A stretch of DNA of 64,000 nt from the NCBI GenBank assembly GCA_963803575.1, contig CAWDMW010000001.1:472349-536348 (forward strand), in the 5' to 3' direction. Under the pieces are notes generated by a model, which did not search any database, was not told the origin of the DNA, and was given only the letters and a program-made list of their open reading frames with translations. The DNA comes from CAWDMW01 sp963803575 (lineage in GTDB: Bacteria; Pseudomonadota; Alphaproteobacteria; Rickettsiales; UBA998). Of the stretch, positions 1 to 8,425 are shown piece after piece (position 1 is the first letter of the stretch; each line of letters begins with the position of its first letter). A program made the position numbers and the translations under genes.

Positions 1-21
1 GTCATTATTTCACACATAACG

Positions 22-54
22 AGTGGCGCGCTCTTACAGGGCGCGCCACTTTTT
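22..54 (+). terminator. Rho-independent terminator of a gene left of the window
   Basis: A perfect 10-bp inverted repeat (AGTGGCGCGC at 22-31, GCGCGCCACT at 41-50) is followed directly by TTTT. It would end a plus-strand transcript coming from before the window. No gene is visible between positions 1 and 191. Confidence 0.7.
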
Positions 55-140
55 AAGGGTTAAAGATTGAAAAATGCTAGCGAAACTTCAACGGTGCAAA
101 CTATTGAGGTGGATGGAATCAGGTTTCAGCAACAATTCCC

Positions 141-186
141 GAGTGCCATTAACACTTTATGCGATCTAATGGCACTCATTTTTTGG
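141..186 (+). terminator. Second terminator-like hairpin before uvrA end
   Basis: GAGTGCCATTA (141-151) pairs with TAATGGCACTC (168-178), an 11-bp perfect stem with a 16-nt loop, followed by ATTTTTT. It points in the plus direction and lies just past the 3' end of uvrA. Having a second plus-strand terminator about 90 nt after the first suggests either a backup or a very short transcript from 55-140; I see no convincing gene there. Confidence 0.55.
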
Positions 187-191
187 TGAAG

Positions 192-3083
192 CTAAGCCAC
201 CTGTTTCAATGCTTTTGCACGCTCTAACAGCGGCTTAAGATATTCACCAGTGCGGCTATCAGTACAATTTGCCACCACTTCAGGTGTGCCAGCCACCACC
301 AGATGGCCACCTTTATCACCACCGCCCGGACCAATATCGACCACCCAGTCAGAGGCTTTCACCACGTCCAGATTATGTTCAATAATCACCATCGTATTGC
401 CCTGATCCACCAGACGTTGCAACACATATAGTAGTTTACGAATATCTTCCGAATGCAGTCCCGTAGTCGGTTCATCCAGAATGTAGAGTGTCCGTCCAGT
501 CGCACGTTTAGATAATTCTTTCGCCAGCTTGATACGCTGCGCTTCACCGCCAGACAACGTTGTAGCCGATTGCCCAAGCCGGATATAACCCAGCCCCACT
601 TCCTGCAGTGCCTTGCACTTCTCCTGAATGGAGGGTTGTGCGGTAAAGAACTCCACCGCCTCGTCAACCGTCATATCTAACACATCAGCAATGGACTTGT
701 CTTTATACGTCACTTCCAGCGTTTCACGATTATATCGCTTCCCCTTACACACATCGCACGTCACATACACATCTGGCAGAAAGTGCATCTCAATTTTAAT
801 CAGCCCATCACCCTGACACGCTTCACAACGCCCACCTTTCACATTAAACGAAAAACGACCGGGCTTATATCCACGTGCTTTTGCATCTGGTAATCCGGCG
901 AACCAGTCACGAATAGGGCCAAATGCACCAGTATAGGTCGCTGGATTAGAACGCGGCGTACGGCCAATAGGAGATTGGTCAATCTCGATCACTTTATCCA
1001 GATATTCCAATCCGGTAATGCTCTTATGCTCCGCTGCATGCGCTTTGGTATTCATAATCCGACGACTAGCTGCTTTATACAGCGTCTCAATCACAAAACT
1101 GGATTTTCCTCCACCAGACACCCCTGTCACACACGTCATCACGCCCAATGGAATTTCCACATCAATATTGCGCAAGTTATTAGCCGTACATCCGGTGACT
1201 TTCAATCTTTTATGCTTTGATCCTTTACGGCGTGAGTCCGGCACCGCAATATGGCGCGTACCGTTTAGATATTGTCCGGTAATGCTATTTGTGTCCTGCA
1301 TCACTTCTTGTGGCGTGCCTTGCGAAATAATCTGCCCGCCATTCACACCAGCACCCGGGCCTATATCAATCAGCCAGTCAGCACGACGCATCGTGTCTTC
1401 ATCATGTTCCACCACAATCACCGTATTGCCCAAGTCGCGCAAATGCTCTAGCGTGGCAAGTAACCGATCATTATCGCACTGATGCAACCCAATAGATGGC
1501 TCATCCAGCACATATACCACGCCAGACAAACCCGACCCAATCTGTGATGCTAACCGTATCCGCTGGGCTTCCCCGCCGGATAGCGTACCGGAATACCGCG
1601 CCAGCGTCAGATAATCCAGCCCTACATTCATCAGAAAGCCTAAACGCTCACGTGTTTCTTTCAACACTTTTTCACCAATTTTCTGCTCATTGGGTGTTAA
1701 ACGCGGCTCCAACTCACTAAACCATTGTGACGCCTCTTCAATCGAGAAACGGCATATCTCACCAATATGTTTGCCACCCACTTTCACGCACAAAGCCTCA
1801 GGTTTCAGACGATACCCGTCACACACACCGCAAGGCGCATTATCCATATATTTCTGCAAATCATCACGCACTCCATCACTATCCGTCTCACGGTAGCGAC
1901 GTTGCAAATTAGGCAGTACCCCTTCAAACGGTTTCTGGCTTTTATAGGTGCGTACTCCATCATGGTAATGAATTTTGACTACCTCGTCGCCAGAGCCATG
2001 CAAAATCACCTGTTGTATATGTTTCGGCAATTCCTCAAACGCTTCATGCACACTAAACTTATAATGAGTAGCCAAGCCATCCAGTGTTTGCAGGTAATAC
2101 TTTGAACTACTTTGCGACCATGGCGCAATCGCTCCATCATAGAGTGTTTTGGACGGATCAGGAATAATCATCTTCTCATCAAAATACATTTGCGTCCCAA
2201 TCCCGTCACAAGCAGGACATGCACCAAACGGACTATTGAACGAAAATAACCGTGGTTCAATTTCTTCCAGCGTAAAACCCGACTCTGGGCAAGCAAACTT
2301 AGAAGAAAGCGTAATCACATCCTCTGCTTTATGGTCTGTACCATGGTCTTCGGGCAGACTCACAATCTCAATATTGAGCAACCCGCTACTGATGTTAATC
2401 GCCGTTTCAATACTATCCGCCAAACGATTTCCCAGATCATCGTTCACAGCCAGTCGGTCTACTACCACTTCAATGGTATGCTTCTTGTTGCGTTCCAGCT
2501 CTGGCAATTCTTCCATCGTATGGATTTCACCGTCAATCTTGACACGAGTAAAACCACGCCGTTTCAGATCAGATAGTTCCTTCACATGCTCGCCCTTGCG
2601 CCCACGCACCACAGGTGAAAGCAGGTATATCTTAGTGCCTTCAGGCAATTCCAGCACTTTATCCACCATTTGACTCACCGTCATAGACGTAATTGGCTTA
2701 CCTGTAGCCGGAGAATATGGCACCCCTATGCGTGCATAGAGCAAACGCAGATAGTCATAAATTTCCGTCACGGTTCCGACCGTGGAACGCGGATTTTTAG
2801 ACGTGGTTTTCTGGTCAATCGCAATCGCAGGTGACAATCCTTCAATAGATTCCACATCCGGCTTATCCTGAATATTCAGGAACTGGCGCGCATACGCGGA
2901 CAGGGACTCCACATAACGCCGCTGCCCTTCTGCATAAAGCGTGTCAAACGCCAGCGAGGACTTCCCCGAACCAGACAAGCCCGTAATCACCACAAATTTT
3001 CCGCGCGGAATTTCGATGGAAACGTTTTTCAGATTATGTTCCTTCGCTCCGCGAATAGAGATGGTGCCGTGCGTATGCTGCAT
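192..3083 (-). CDS. uvrA: UvrABC excinuclease subunit A
   Basis: UvrA is the damage-recognition ATPase of nucleotide excision repair; it dimerises and loads UvrB on lesions. The 963-residue product has two ABC ATPase halves: first P-loop GLSGSGKSS near residue 35, second GVSGGGKSS in the C-terminal half, each with an LSGGEAQRI signature. It also has CxxC zinc-finger pairs (CPAC, CGVC, CEAC, CDVC). The reading frame is open to 3122, but a good promoter (-10 at 3125-3130) would start RNA inside that extension. I therefore start at the ATG at 3083, giving MQHTHGT before the conserved ISIRGAKEHNLKN. Length and motifs are normal for the family. No LexA-type operator was recognised upstream. Confidence 0.97.
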   Translation of the reverse strand: MQHTHGTISIRGAKEHNLKNVSIEIPRGKFVVITGLSGSGKSSLAFDTLYAEGQRRYVESLSAYARQFLNIQDKPDVESIEGLSPAIAIDQKTTSKNPRSTVGTVTEIYDYLRLLYARIGVPYSPATGKPITSMTVSQMVDKVLELPEGTKIYLLSPVVRGRKGEHVKELSDLKRRGFTRVKIDGEIHTMEELPELERNKKHTIEVVVDRLAVNDDLGNRLADSIETAINISSGLLNIEIVSLPEDHGTDHKAEDVITLSSKFACPESGFTLEEIEPRLFSFNSPFGACPACDGIGTQMYFDEKMIIPDPSKTLYDGAIAPWSQSSSKYYLQTLDGLATHYKFSVHEAFEELPKHIQQVILHGSGDEVVKIHYHDGVRTYKSQKPFEGVLPNLQRRYRETDSDGVRDDLQKYMDNAPCGVCDGYRLKPEALCVKVGGKHIGEICRFSIEEASQWFSELEPRLTPNEQKIGEKVLKETRERLGFLMNVGLDYLTLARYSGTLSGGEAQRIRLASQIGSGLSGVVYVLDEPSIGLHQCDNDRLLATLEHLRDLGNTVIVVEHDEDTMRRADWLIDIGPGAGVNGGQIISQGTPQEVMQDTNSITGQYLNGTRHIAVPDSRRKGSKHKRLKVTGCTANNLRNIDVEIPLGVMTCVTGVSGGGKSSFVIETLYKAASRRIMNTKAHAAEHKSITGLEYLDKVIEIDQSPIGRTPRSNPATYTGAFGPIRDWFAGLPDAKARGYKPGRFSFNVKGGRCEACQGDGLIKIEMHFLPDVYVTCDVCKGKRYNRETLEVTYKDKSIADVLDMTVDEAVEFFTAQPSIQEKCKALQEVGLGYIRLGQSATTLSGGEAQRIKLAKELSKRATGRTLYILDEPTTGLHSEDIRKLLYVLQRLVDQGNTMVIIEHNLDVVKASDWVVDIGPGGGDKGGHLVVAGTPEVVANCTDSRTGEYLKPLLERAKALKQVA

Positions 3084-3124
3084 AAGGGTGATGTATCCTG
3101 TTAGATGACTACTTAGGGGCATTG

Positions 3125-3153
3125 AATATAGGACAGAATCACAGGATGTGCAA
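3125..3153 (-). promoter_or_regulatory. Sigma70-type promoter of uvrA
   Basis: On the minus strand, TTGCAC (3153-3148) is separated by exactly 17 nt from TATATT (3130-3125). Transcription would begin near 3117, leaving a leader of about 33 nt before the ATG at 3083. This sets the choice of uvrA start. Confidence 0.6.
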
Positions 3154-3299
3154 AGCCTAATTTTTTGTACTGTTGCGCTGCGGCATTTTCATCGCCTTCT
3201 TTGTTAAAGCATGATACAATGAAAGCTATTGTTTAGTTTTGCTGCTTTTTCTACGAAAAAAGCAAGCGCCCATGTAGTTTAGTAAGTAATAGTTTTATT

Positions 3300-3527
3300 A
3301 TGTCACCTTGGAATACGCGTCACAATCGTGACGAGCAAAGACGCCAAGACGAAACTCGCCTTTACGGTGAGCAGAAAAAGCTTGAAGTGGGGGGCAATGG
3401 CGTTGGAAACACTCTTTTCAACATGTTTATTATTGTTGCTTTAGGCGCACTATTGTTTGGAGCCTTAAGCCCAAACAATAGCACCCCACCCCCGGTTGAT
3501 TCTGGCCTACCCAGCCAGAACAACTAA
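3300..3527 (+). CDS. Small single-pass membrane protein, unknown
   Basis: A 75-residue product I do not recognise. It has a charged N-terminal third (Arg/Asp/Glu/Gln-rich), one membrane helix at about residues 39-60 (NMFIIVALGALLFGAL) and a Pro/Ser/Asn-rich tail. The gene stands alone, divergent from uvrA, and is closed by its own terminator, which supports it being a real transcription unit. No strong ribosome site precedes the ATG. It may be a small inner-membrane protein with the N-terminus in the cytoplasm. Confidence 0.6.
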   Translation: MSPWNTRHNRDEQRRQDETRLYGEQKKLEVGGNGVGNTLFNMFIIVALGALLFGALSPNNSTPPPVDSGLPSQNN

Positions 3528-3533
3528 ACCTCA

Positions 3534-3571
3534 CCCAGCCACTTAAACCCTAAGTCGGCTGGGCTTTTTTT
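3534..3571 (+). terminator. Rho-independent terminator after the small membrane protein
   Basis: CCCAGCC (3534-3540) pairs with GGCTGGG (3557-3563), followed by C and a T7 run. It separates the small gene at 3300 from proC. Confidence 0.8.
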
Positions 3572-3648
3572 ATGTTGTGCATTGCATTCACAGGTCGTCA
3601 TGGTAAACTGAGCCAACTAAAAGATAAAAGAATTAAGGAGACATATTC

Positions 3649-4452
3649 ATGCAACATATCGCAATGATCGGGTGTGGAAAGATGGGGCAAGCCATGGTGT
3701 CACGCTGGCTGGAAACAGACACGCTGACAGGTGGTCTGAGCATCATCAAACCTTCCCCGCCTCCTGAAATCATAGATCGACATGCTAACGTGTCATGGAA
3801 AAGCAATATCATTGCTTTATCAGACGAAAAGCCGGATTGCATTATTTTAGCCGTTAAACCACAAATGATACCCGAGCTTCTGCCACAAATTGTAGATTAT
3901 GCACCTGAAACGAAACTATATATCACTATTGCAGCAGGGTTGCGTATAGCGTTCTATGAGCAGCACCTGCCACAACAAGCAACCATCATACGCGCCATGC
4001 CTAACACTCCCGTAGAACTGGGCAAAGGCGTCACCACCTTAGCAGCAAATGATGTACCTTTTAATAAAGACGCCATCACCCCCCTATTTTCTTCGCTTGG
4101 ACTGGCCTGCTGGCTGGATGATGAAGCACAGCTAGATGGTGCCACTGCATTGGCTGGAAGCGCACCAGCCTATATGTATCTGTTTCTGGAAGGGCTGGTA
4201 GAGGCCGGCATAGCGCATGGGCTGGATGAGCAAACAGCGAGGTTGCTGGCCAGCCATACCATGCAGGGGAGCGCGGCTATGGCACTGCATCACAACAGTC
4301 ACAGCCTAGCTGATTTACGCGAACGTGTCACCAGCAAAGGAGGTACCACCGCCGCGGCATTAGACGTATTGATGCATGAAGATGCGTTTAAGCGTTTACT
4401 CAATGTTGCAGTGAATGCTGCGGTAAAGCGTGCCAATGCTCTGAGTGGCTGA
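3649..4452 (+). CDS. proC: Pyrroline-5-carboxylate reductase
   Basis: ProC reduces 1-pyrroline-5-carboxylate to proline with NAD(P)H, the last step of proline synthesis. The 267-residue protein opens with a Rossmann motif (IAMIGCGKMGQAM) and carries AVKPQ, RAMPNTP and the C-terminal signature region with GSAPAYMYLF and VTSKGGTTAAAL. An AAGGAG ribosome site lies 9-10 nt upstream of the ATG, so the start is secure. Its partner proA is 4 kb away on the other strand; proB is not in the window. Confidence 0.96.
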   Translation: MQHIAMIGCGKMGQAMVSRWLETDTLTGGLSIIKPSPPPEIIDRHANVSWKSNIIALSDEKPDCIILAVKPQMIPELLPQIVDYAPETKLYITIAAGLRIAFYEQHLPQQATIIRAMPNTPVELGKGVTTLAANDVPFNKDAITPLFSSLGLACWLDDEAQLDGATALAGSAPAYMYLFLEGLVEAGIAHGLDEQTARLLASHTMQGSAAMALHHNSHSLADLRERVTSKGGTTAAALDVLMHEDAFKRLLNVAVNAAVKRANALSG

Positions 4453-4455
4453 CCC

Positions 4456-5001
4456 TTACTTCAACACACCGCAAGCTACTCGCGCACCCGCAGCACCACT
4501 CGGCTGGCTGGCGTAATCATCGGCTTTTTCATGAATAATGACCGCGGCACCATCTTCATCCATGATGGCTTCCAGTGTCGCTTCCGGCAAGAAATAATCT
4601 GCACGCGCGGCACCTCCATGATGCACCCAGATATTAGGCATATCGCCAATATGGTACGCCTCGCTCTCTAAAAAGCCATGATTCTTCCCGAAATGCTGAT
4701 GCGTGTGATTTGCTTCTTCACCAGATGCATGTCCACCAGCAGACGCGAACCCGTCTGCGTTACAATTCCCCGTTTCATGAATATGAATGGCGTGCCACCC
4801 CGGTGTTAATCCCTGCACATCAATATGCGCTACTAACCCGGCTTTCCCCTGCTTCAGGTTAACCTGCCCTACCACAGTTCCTTGCGCATTAGCCATAGGT
4901 GCCATCACGCGCGGATACCCATCGGCCTCACCCGGCATTGCAGCACTCACGTATGAAGCATTACTCATACAAAGCACTATCCCTATCATGATATGTTTCA
5001 T
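4456..5001 (-). CDS. sodC: Periplasmic Cu/Zn superoxide dismutase
   Basis: SodC disproportionates superoxide in the periplasm. The 181-residue precursor has an N-terminal signal peptide (MKHIMIGIVLCMSNASYVSAA). It has the Cu ligand motif AIHIHETGNC, His-rich metal-binding segments (HTHQHF, VHHGG), the late VIIHEKADDY motif and a C-terminal cysteine (VACGVL) that should form the usual disulfide. GAAGAG six bases upstream favours the ATG at 5001; the frame continues upstream to 5022. It converges on proC, with only 3 nt between the stop codons. Confidence 0.93.
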   Translation of the reverse strand: MKHIMIGIVLCMSNASYVSAAMPGEADGYPRVMAPMANAQGTVVGQVNLKQGKAGLVAHIDVQGLTPGWHAIHIHETGNCNADGFASAGGHASGEEANHTHQHFGKNHGFLESEAYHIGDMPNIWVHHGGAARADYFLPEATLEAIMDEDGAAVIIHEKADDYASQPSGAAGARVACGVLK

Positions 5002-5143
5002 GGTCATCTCTTCAAGCCTCACATTATACGGTATCGCATGTCATACCCTACTTTCCCAATAGACACTAGTATAATATGCTTTCTCTTTATCGTCATATAA
5101 TCTTCATATAACACTATAAAAACAACTGCTATGATTTACAGCT

Positions 5144-6316
5144 ATGGAAAATGATAATTCAAATCGTCCGTCATCCCCAATGGGCACGATTCTCGCCGGT
5201 GCTGCAGCACTGGCCGGTGGCATGTTCATATTAACACAAAATTCAGACGGAAAACAGGGCGGCATATTACAATGGCTTCAAGGAATTGCTCAAACATTTA
5301 CAGGGTTTGTATCAAATATTTTTACACAGAATGATAGCAAAACCGGGGAAACGCAGCCAGCACCTTCACAGTTGCCAGATCAACAACCAGATAAGACTGA
5401 TTCACCTGAACATAATATACCGAAAACAGTTCAGTCAGAGGCAAAACAGGCAGTCGAACCTATCAAGGTATCTAAAAATATAGACCTTACCAACCATGTG
5501 TCACTTGCAGATACATCACAGAAAGATGTCTATCTGTCATTTGATGATGGCATCATGGGAAAAGGACGTAGCGGAGAACATGCAACGGAAGAACTACTGG
5601 ACGTCTTGAAAGAACATGGTGCAAAAGCCACTTTTTTCATCACCACAGATACGATAGATAACCCTCAAAAACAGGCACTAATAAAACGGATGGTGCGTGA
5701 AGGACATGAGGTCGGAGTACATTCTACCAATCATGACTATAACCTACGAAACCAGTCAGATGACGCTATTCGTACAGATGTCAAAAAATCTAAAGCGTTT
5801 CTGGAAAATATTATTCAAACAGAATTTCCAGACTATCATGTAGCACTCTTTAGGCCACCTGGTGGATTTATCCATCAGCGATACCAGAAGATTTTGGCAG
5901 AAGAAGGGCTAGCTATTGCCATGTGGGATGTAGATACGAATGATTACGATTCTGCAAAATGGGTTGGTGGAAACGAAGTAGCCAATCAGATTCGTTCAGG
6001 CAGAAGCAATGTGTTGATGCACAACGCTGACTTGCCTAAAGACGATCCTCGTTTTCCTATTGTGATTGAACGAGATAAGTTATTGCGCGGTGATGGCGCA
6101 GAGCTAAATATTGCAGATAAAGTAAAATCCTTTTTGCCACAGCTCACATCGGAAGGATTTACATTCAATACAATCAGTGAAGGATTGAAAGAAGATGGAA
6201 TGGACGAGATAGCGAGCGGCACTATCATTGGGTCGGAAGCTACCCATGGACTTGTTCATTCAGGCACTAAAACAGATCCTCTTGGAAAGCAGAGTCAATA
6301 TAGTCAGGTATCCTGA
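5144..6316 (+). CDS. Membrane-anchored polysaccharide deacetylase (NodB homology)
   Basis: A CE4-type deacetylase, expected to remove N- or O-acetyl groups from a cell-envelope polysaccharide. The 390-residue protein has a membrane segment at about residues 12-30 (GTILAGAAALAGGMFILTQ), then a low-complexity Gln/Pro/Lys/Asp linker to about 125. The NodB domain follows: YLSFDDG (catalytic Asp pair), HSTNH (metal-binding H-x3-H) and FRPPGGF. The tail after about residue 340 is Gly/Ser/Lys-rich. The anchor suggests it acts in the periplasm. The true substrate cannot be told from sequence. It is a single gene converging on an unknown minus-strand gene. Confidence 0.88.
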   Translation: MENDNSNRPSSPMGTILAGAAALAGGMFILTQNSDGKQGGILQWLQGIAQTFTGFVSNIFTQNDSKTGETQPAPSQLPDQQPDKTDSPEHNIPKTVQSEAKQAVEPIKVSKNIDLTNHVSLADTSQKDVYLSFDDGIMGKGRSGEHATEELLDVLKEHGAKATFFITTDTIDNPQKQALIKRMVREGHEVGVHSTNHDYNLRNQSDDAIRTDVKKSKAFLENIIQTEFPDYHVALFRPPGGFIHQRYQKILAEEGLAIAMWDVDTNDYDSAKWVGGNEVANQIRSGRSNVLMHNADLPKDDPRFPIVIERDKLLRGDGAELNIADKVKSFLPQLTSEGFTFNTISEGLKEDGMDEIASGTIIGSEATHGLVHSGTKTDPLGKQSQYSQVS

Positions 6317-6336
6317 GACATAATACCCGACTCTGT

Positions 6337-7440
6337 TTAGAGTATCATAGCCGCCTGTCCAGCTTCCATCATACGTATCGGCGGCACCATATCGCGGATG
6401 ATGGTTTGTGGTATGGCGTATTCCTGATTGCGTGCGATAATGTCTTTAGTAATGTCGGAAGGCGCCAGATGATATGGCAGTTCCAGCGTTACGCTAAGGC
6501 GGCTTCGGGGTTGCACTTCTCCGGCTTCGTCCTTTACCTCAATATCCTGCACCTGCACATCCGGAAATGGCAAACGCGTAGCTAAGGGTGTAAACTGGCT
6601 TTGCTGTAATATTGGTGCCAACACGTTATGATCGCTTAACTGCGCATACAACTCTTCGCGCACCTGCTCCGGCCTTGCGGCCAGTGCGTGCAATGTTGGG
6701 GATATGTCCGTTAAGGCATCACACATAGCACCTTCACGCACACGATCTGGTATATCCGCCAGCGGATTACCACCGTCAAAACTAACCTCAAGCTGCATCT
6801 TTTGTGCGTCTGCATGATAGACGAGTTGCGGGTCAGACATGGTAAGCATTTCCTGCAACGCAACATAAGGCTCCCCCTTTGCATCATGCAATTTCGTCAA
6901 ATGACGCGCCAGCCCTTCCTGCAATGCGGCTTCCCGCCCCTGTAATTCCTCTATAATCTGGGGTGCATAAGTAGCGGACTTTTCATCAAACTGCATAGAT
7001 AGCACCGCAATACTGCCACCTGCACCACTATGGGTTTGCACCTGCAATGCATCTGCCGTATTTTCCAACCCCTGCCATTGCAAAAAACGTTGTTGCTGCT
7101 GAGCGTCCATGCCCTCTGCATTCATCACTTCTGCCAATGCAGTACGCACTTCCTGAGCAGACGCTGTATGCGTCTGGCGGGTAAAGTGGCTGGCAATCGA
7201 CGGAATTTTCATTAAGCTGGCTTCCAGCTCCTGGATAGCCGCACTCTTGTGTTGTGGCGCAATCGGATCGCTAGACACACTGATCTGGTACGTTGATACC
7301 GTTGCATCTGGCTGCCACGCCGCATCCTTTTCATTCACCACCACAGAATCCGGTCGCAAAACACTCGCTTCCTGCTGCATCTGATGCAGCAACTCGGTTG
7401 AGGCATGATCCATTCTGGCTTGATCGGCTGGATGTGACAT
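6337..7440 (-). CDS. Unknown 367-residue soluble protein
   Basis: I do not recognise this protein. It has no signal peptide or membrane helix and is rich in Gln, Ala and Glu, with predicted helical stretches (residues 60-230), including a QQQQ run near residue 118. The C-terminal third looks more beta-rich (SRLSVTLELPYHLAPSD). Composition suggests a cytoplasmic or secreted helical protein. It is followed upstream by another minus-strand orphan, 125 nt away, so the two could be co-transcribed. No function is proposed. Confidence 0.6.
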   Translation of the reverse strand: MSHPADQARMDHASTELLHQMQQEASVLRPDSVVVNEKDAAWQPDATVSTYQISVSSDPIAPQHKSAAIQELEASLMKIPSIASHFTRQTHTASAQEVRTALAEVMNAEGMDAQQQQRFLQWQGLENTADALQVQTHSGAGGSIAVLSMQFDEKSATYAPQIIEELQGREAALQEGLARHLTKLHDAKGEPYVALQEMLTMSDPQLVYHADAQKMQLEVSFDGGNPLADIPDRVREGAMCDALTDISPTLHALAARPEQVREELYAQLSDHNVLAPILQQSQFTPLATRLPFPDVQVQDIEVKDEAGEVQPRSRLSVTLELPYHLAPSDITKDIIARNQEYAIPQTIIRDMVPPIRMMEAGQAAMIL

Positions 7441-7565
7441 AAATTATACCAATGTAAATATAGACGATACTATAACTTATAGTCTCAACTAACACAACAT
7501 AATGATTAAAAACACCTATTCTAAACTAGCAGTATTTCGAACCCTGAAGAGTAACAAGATTGTTC

Positions 7566-8345
7566 CTATTTTTTAGGTTCTATTGGTAGTTTCTCACAGT
7601 AAAGAAGCGCAACATTCTTAGGTCTTGTTTCATCTGCATATCTAGGATTTCCATGTTCATGAGTGATGGGCTTCATAACACGAAAAGTTTTTCGGTTTGT
7701 ATAAGCCGCTCTTGCTGATCGCCCAAGCTTACCTCCCCCCTGTGAGCTGTCTTCCAAACCGGGGGAACCGCCTGCATCCATCTCATGGCGATGCCCCTGA
7801 AACGCATCCGCTTGCAGCGAACCAGAACTTCTTTGTCCATCGGTGTCAATATATTCACCTGATTTATCAATTCCTCTGACAAACCGTCCATATGCAGGCG
7901 AAAACTCTACCCATCCTAGTGGACACGTCTCTTTGTTAAACGCCAATACTGCACTTTCAGGAATTAATCCTAATATAGGGTCATTATCCACATTCTGCCT
8001 AAAGTTTGTCAGTGCAAGATTTAACTTATCAAGTTGAACAGTGTCAATGTTACCTTCACCATCAAGCAGACTACTCTTTATATCTTTTAATCCATCAGTT
8101 ATTTTCTTTAAATCTTGCTTCTGCTCTATCACTACGTCTTTAAGATCAACGACCTCTTCGCTCATCTCTGTCAATTCATTTTTCTGTGTTTTTATATTTA
8201 TAGCATTTTCAACAAGCGAGTCCATTTGTGATTCGGAAAACTCAACCACCGAAAACACAGCGACAGCACTAACCAATACCCCAGCAACTAAACCTATCGT
8301 TCCTTTTCCAACGTCTCTTATCAGGTCGGCCGTTACTTTATCCAT
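7566..8345 (-). CDS. Membrane-anchored protein with phage tail-collar-like C-terminus
   Basis: The 259-residue protein has an N-terminal membrane helix (about residues 13-33), a coiled-coil-like segment rich in Glu/Lys/Asp (about 40-95), and a C-terminal domain (about 125-255). That domain resembles the receptor-binding or collar ends of phage tail fibres: PESAVLAFNKETCPLGW, GRFVRGID, a QADAFQGHRHEM His motif, a Gly/Ser-rich loop, and the closing ETRPKNVALLYCEK. No phage genes surround it. The architecture suggests a trimeric stalk held in the inner membrane, or a captured tail-fibre tip reused on the cell. The domain call is from pattern memory and needs a structure or HMM search. Confidence 0.6.
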   Translation of the reverse strand: MDKVTADLIRDVGKGTIGLVAGVLVSAVAVFSVVEFSESQMDSLVENAINIKTQKNELTEMSEEVVDLKDVVIEQKQDLKKITDGLKDIKSSLLDGEGNIDTVQLDKLNLALTNFRQNVDNDPILGLIPESAVLAFNKETCPLGWVEFSPAYGRFVRGIDKSGEYIDTDGQRSSGSLQADAFQGHRHEMDAGGSPGLEDSSQGGGKLGRSARAAYTNRKTFRVMKPITHEHGNPRYADETRPKNVALLYCEKLPIEPKK

Positions 8346-8425
8346 CTATAGAACCATATTTTAGAAATGCTTGTATGGCAAACAACGAACCATCTAATCC
8401 TTACGATGTCAAGATTTTATCTTAA

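Noticed and set aside
61..140. Short frame of 31 codons between the two terminators at the left edge
   Set aside because: No ribosome site and no recognisable sequence.
3084..3122. Upstream extension of uvrA (MPLSSHLTGYITL)
   Set aside because: A strong promoter would start transcription inside it, and it is not conserved UvrA sequence.
3117..3224. Minus-strand open stretch upstream of uvrA reading FNKEGDENAAAQQYKKLGF
   Set aside because: No start codon in frame and it overlaps the uvrA promoter; could be a fragment of a lost gene but not supported.
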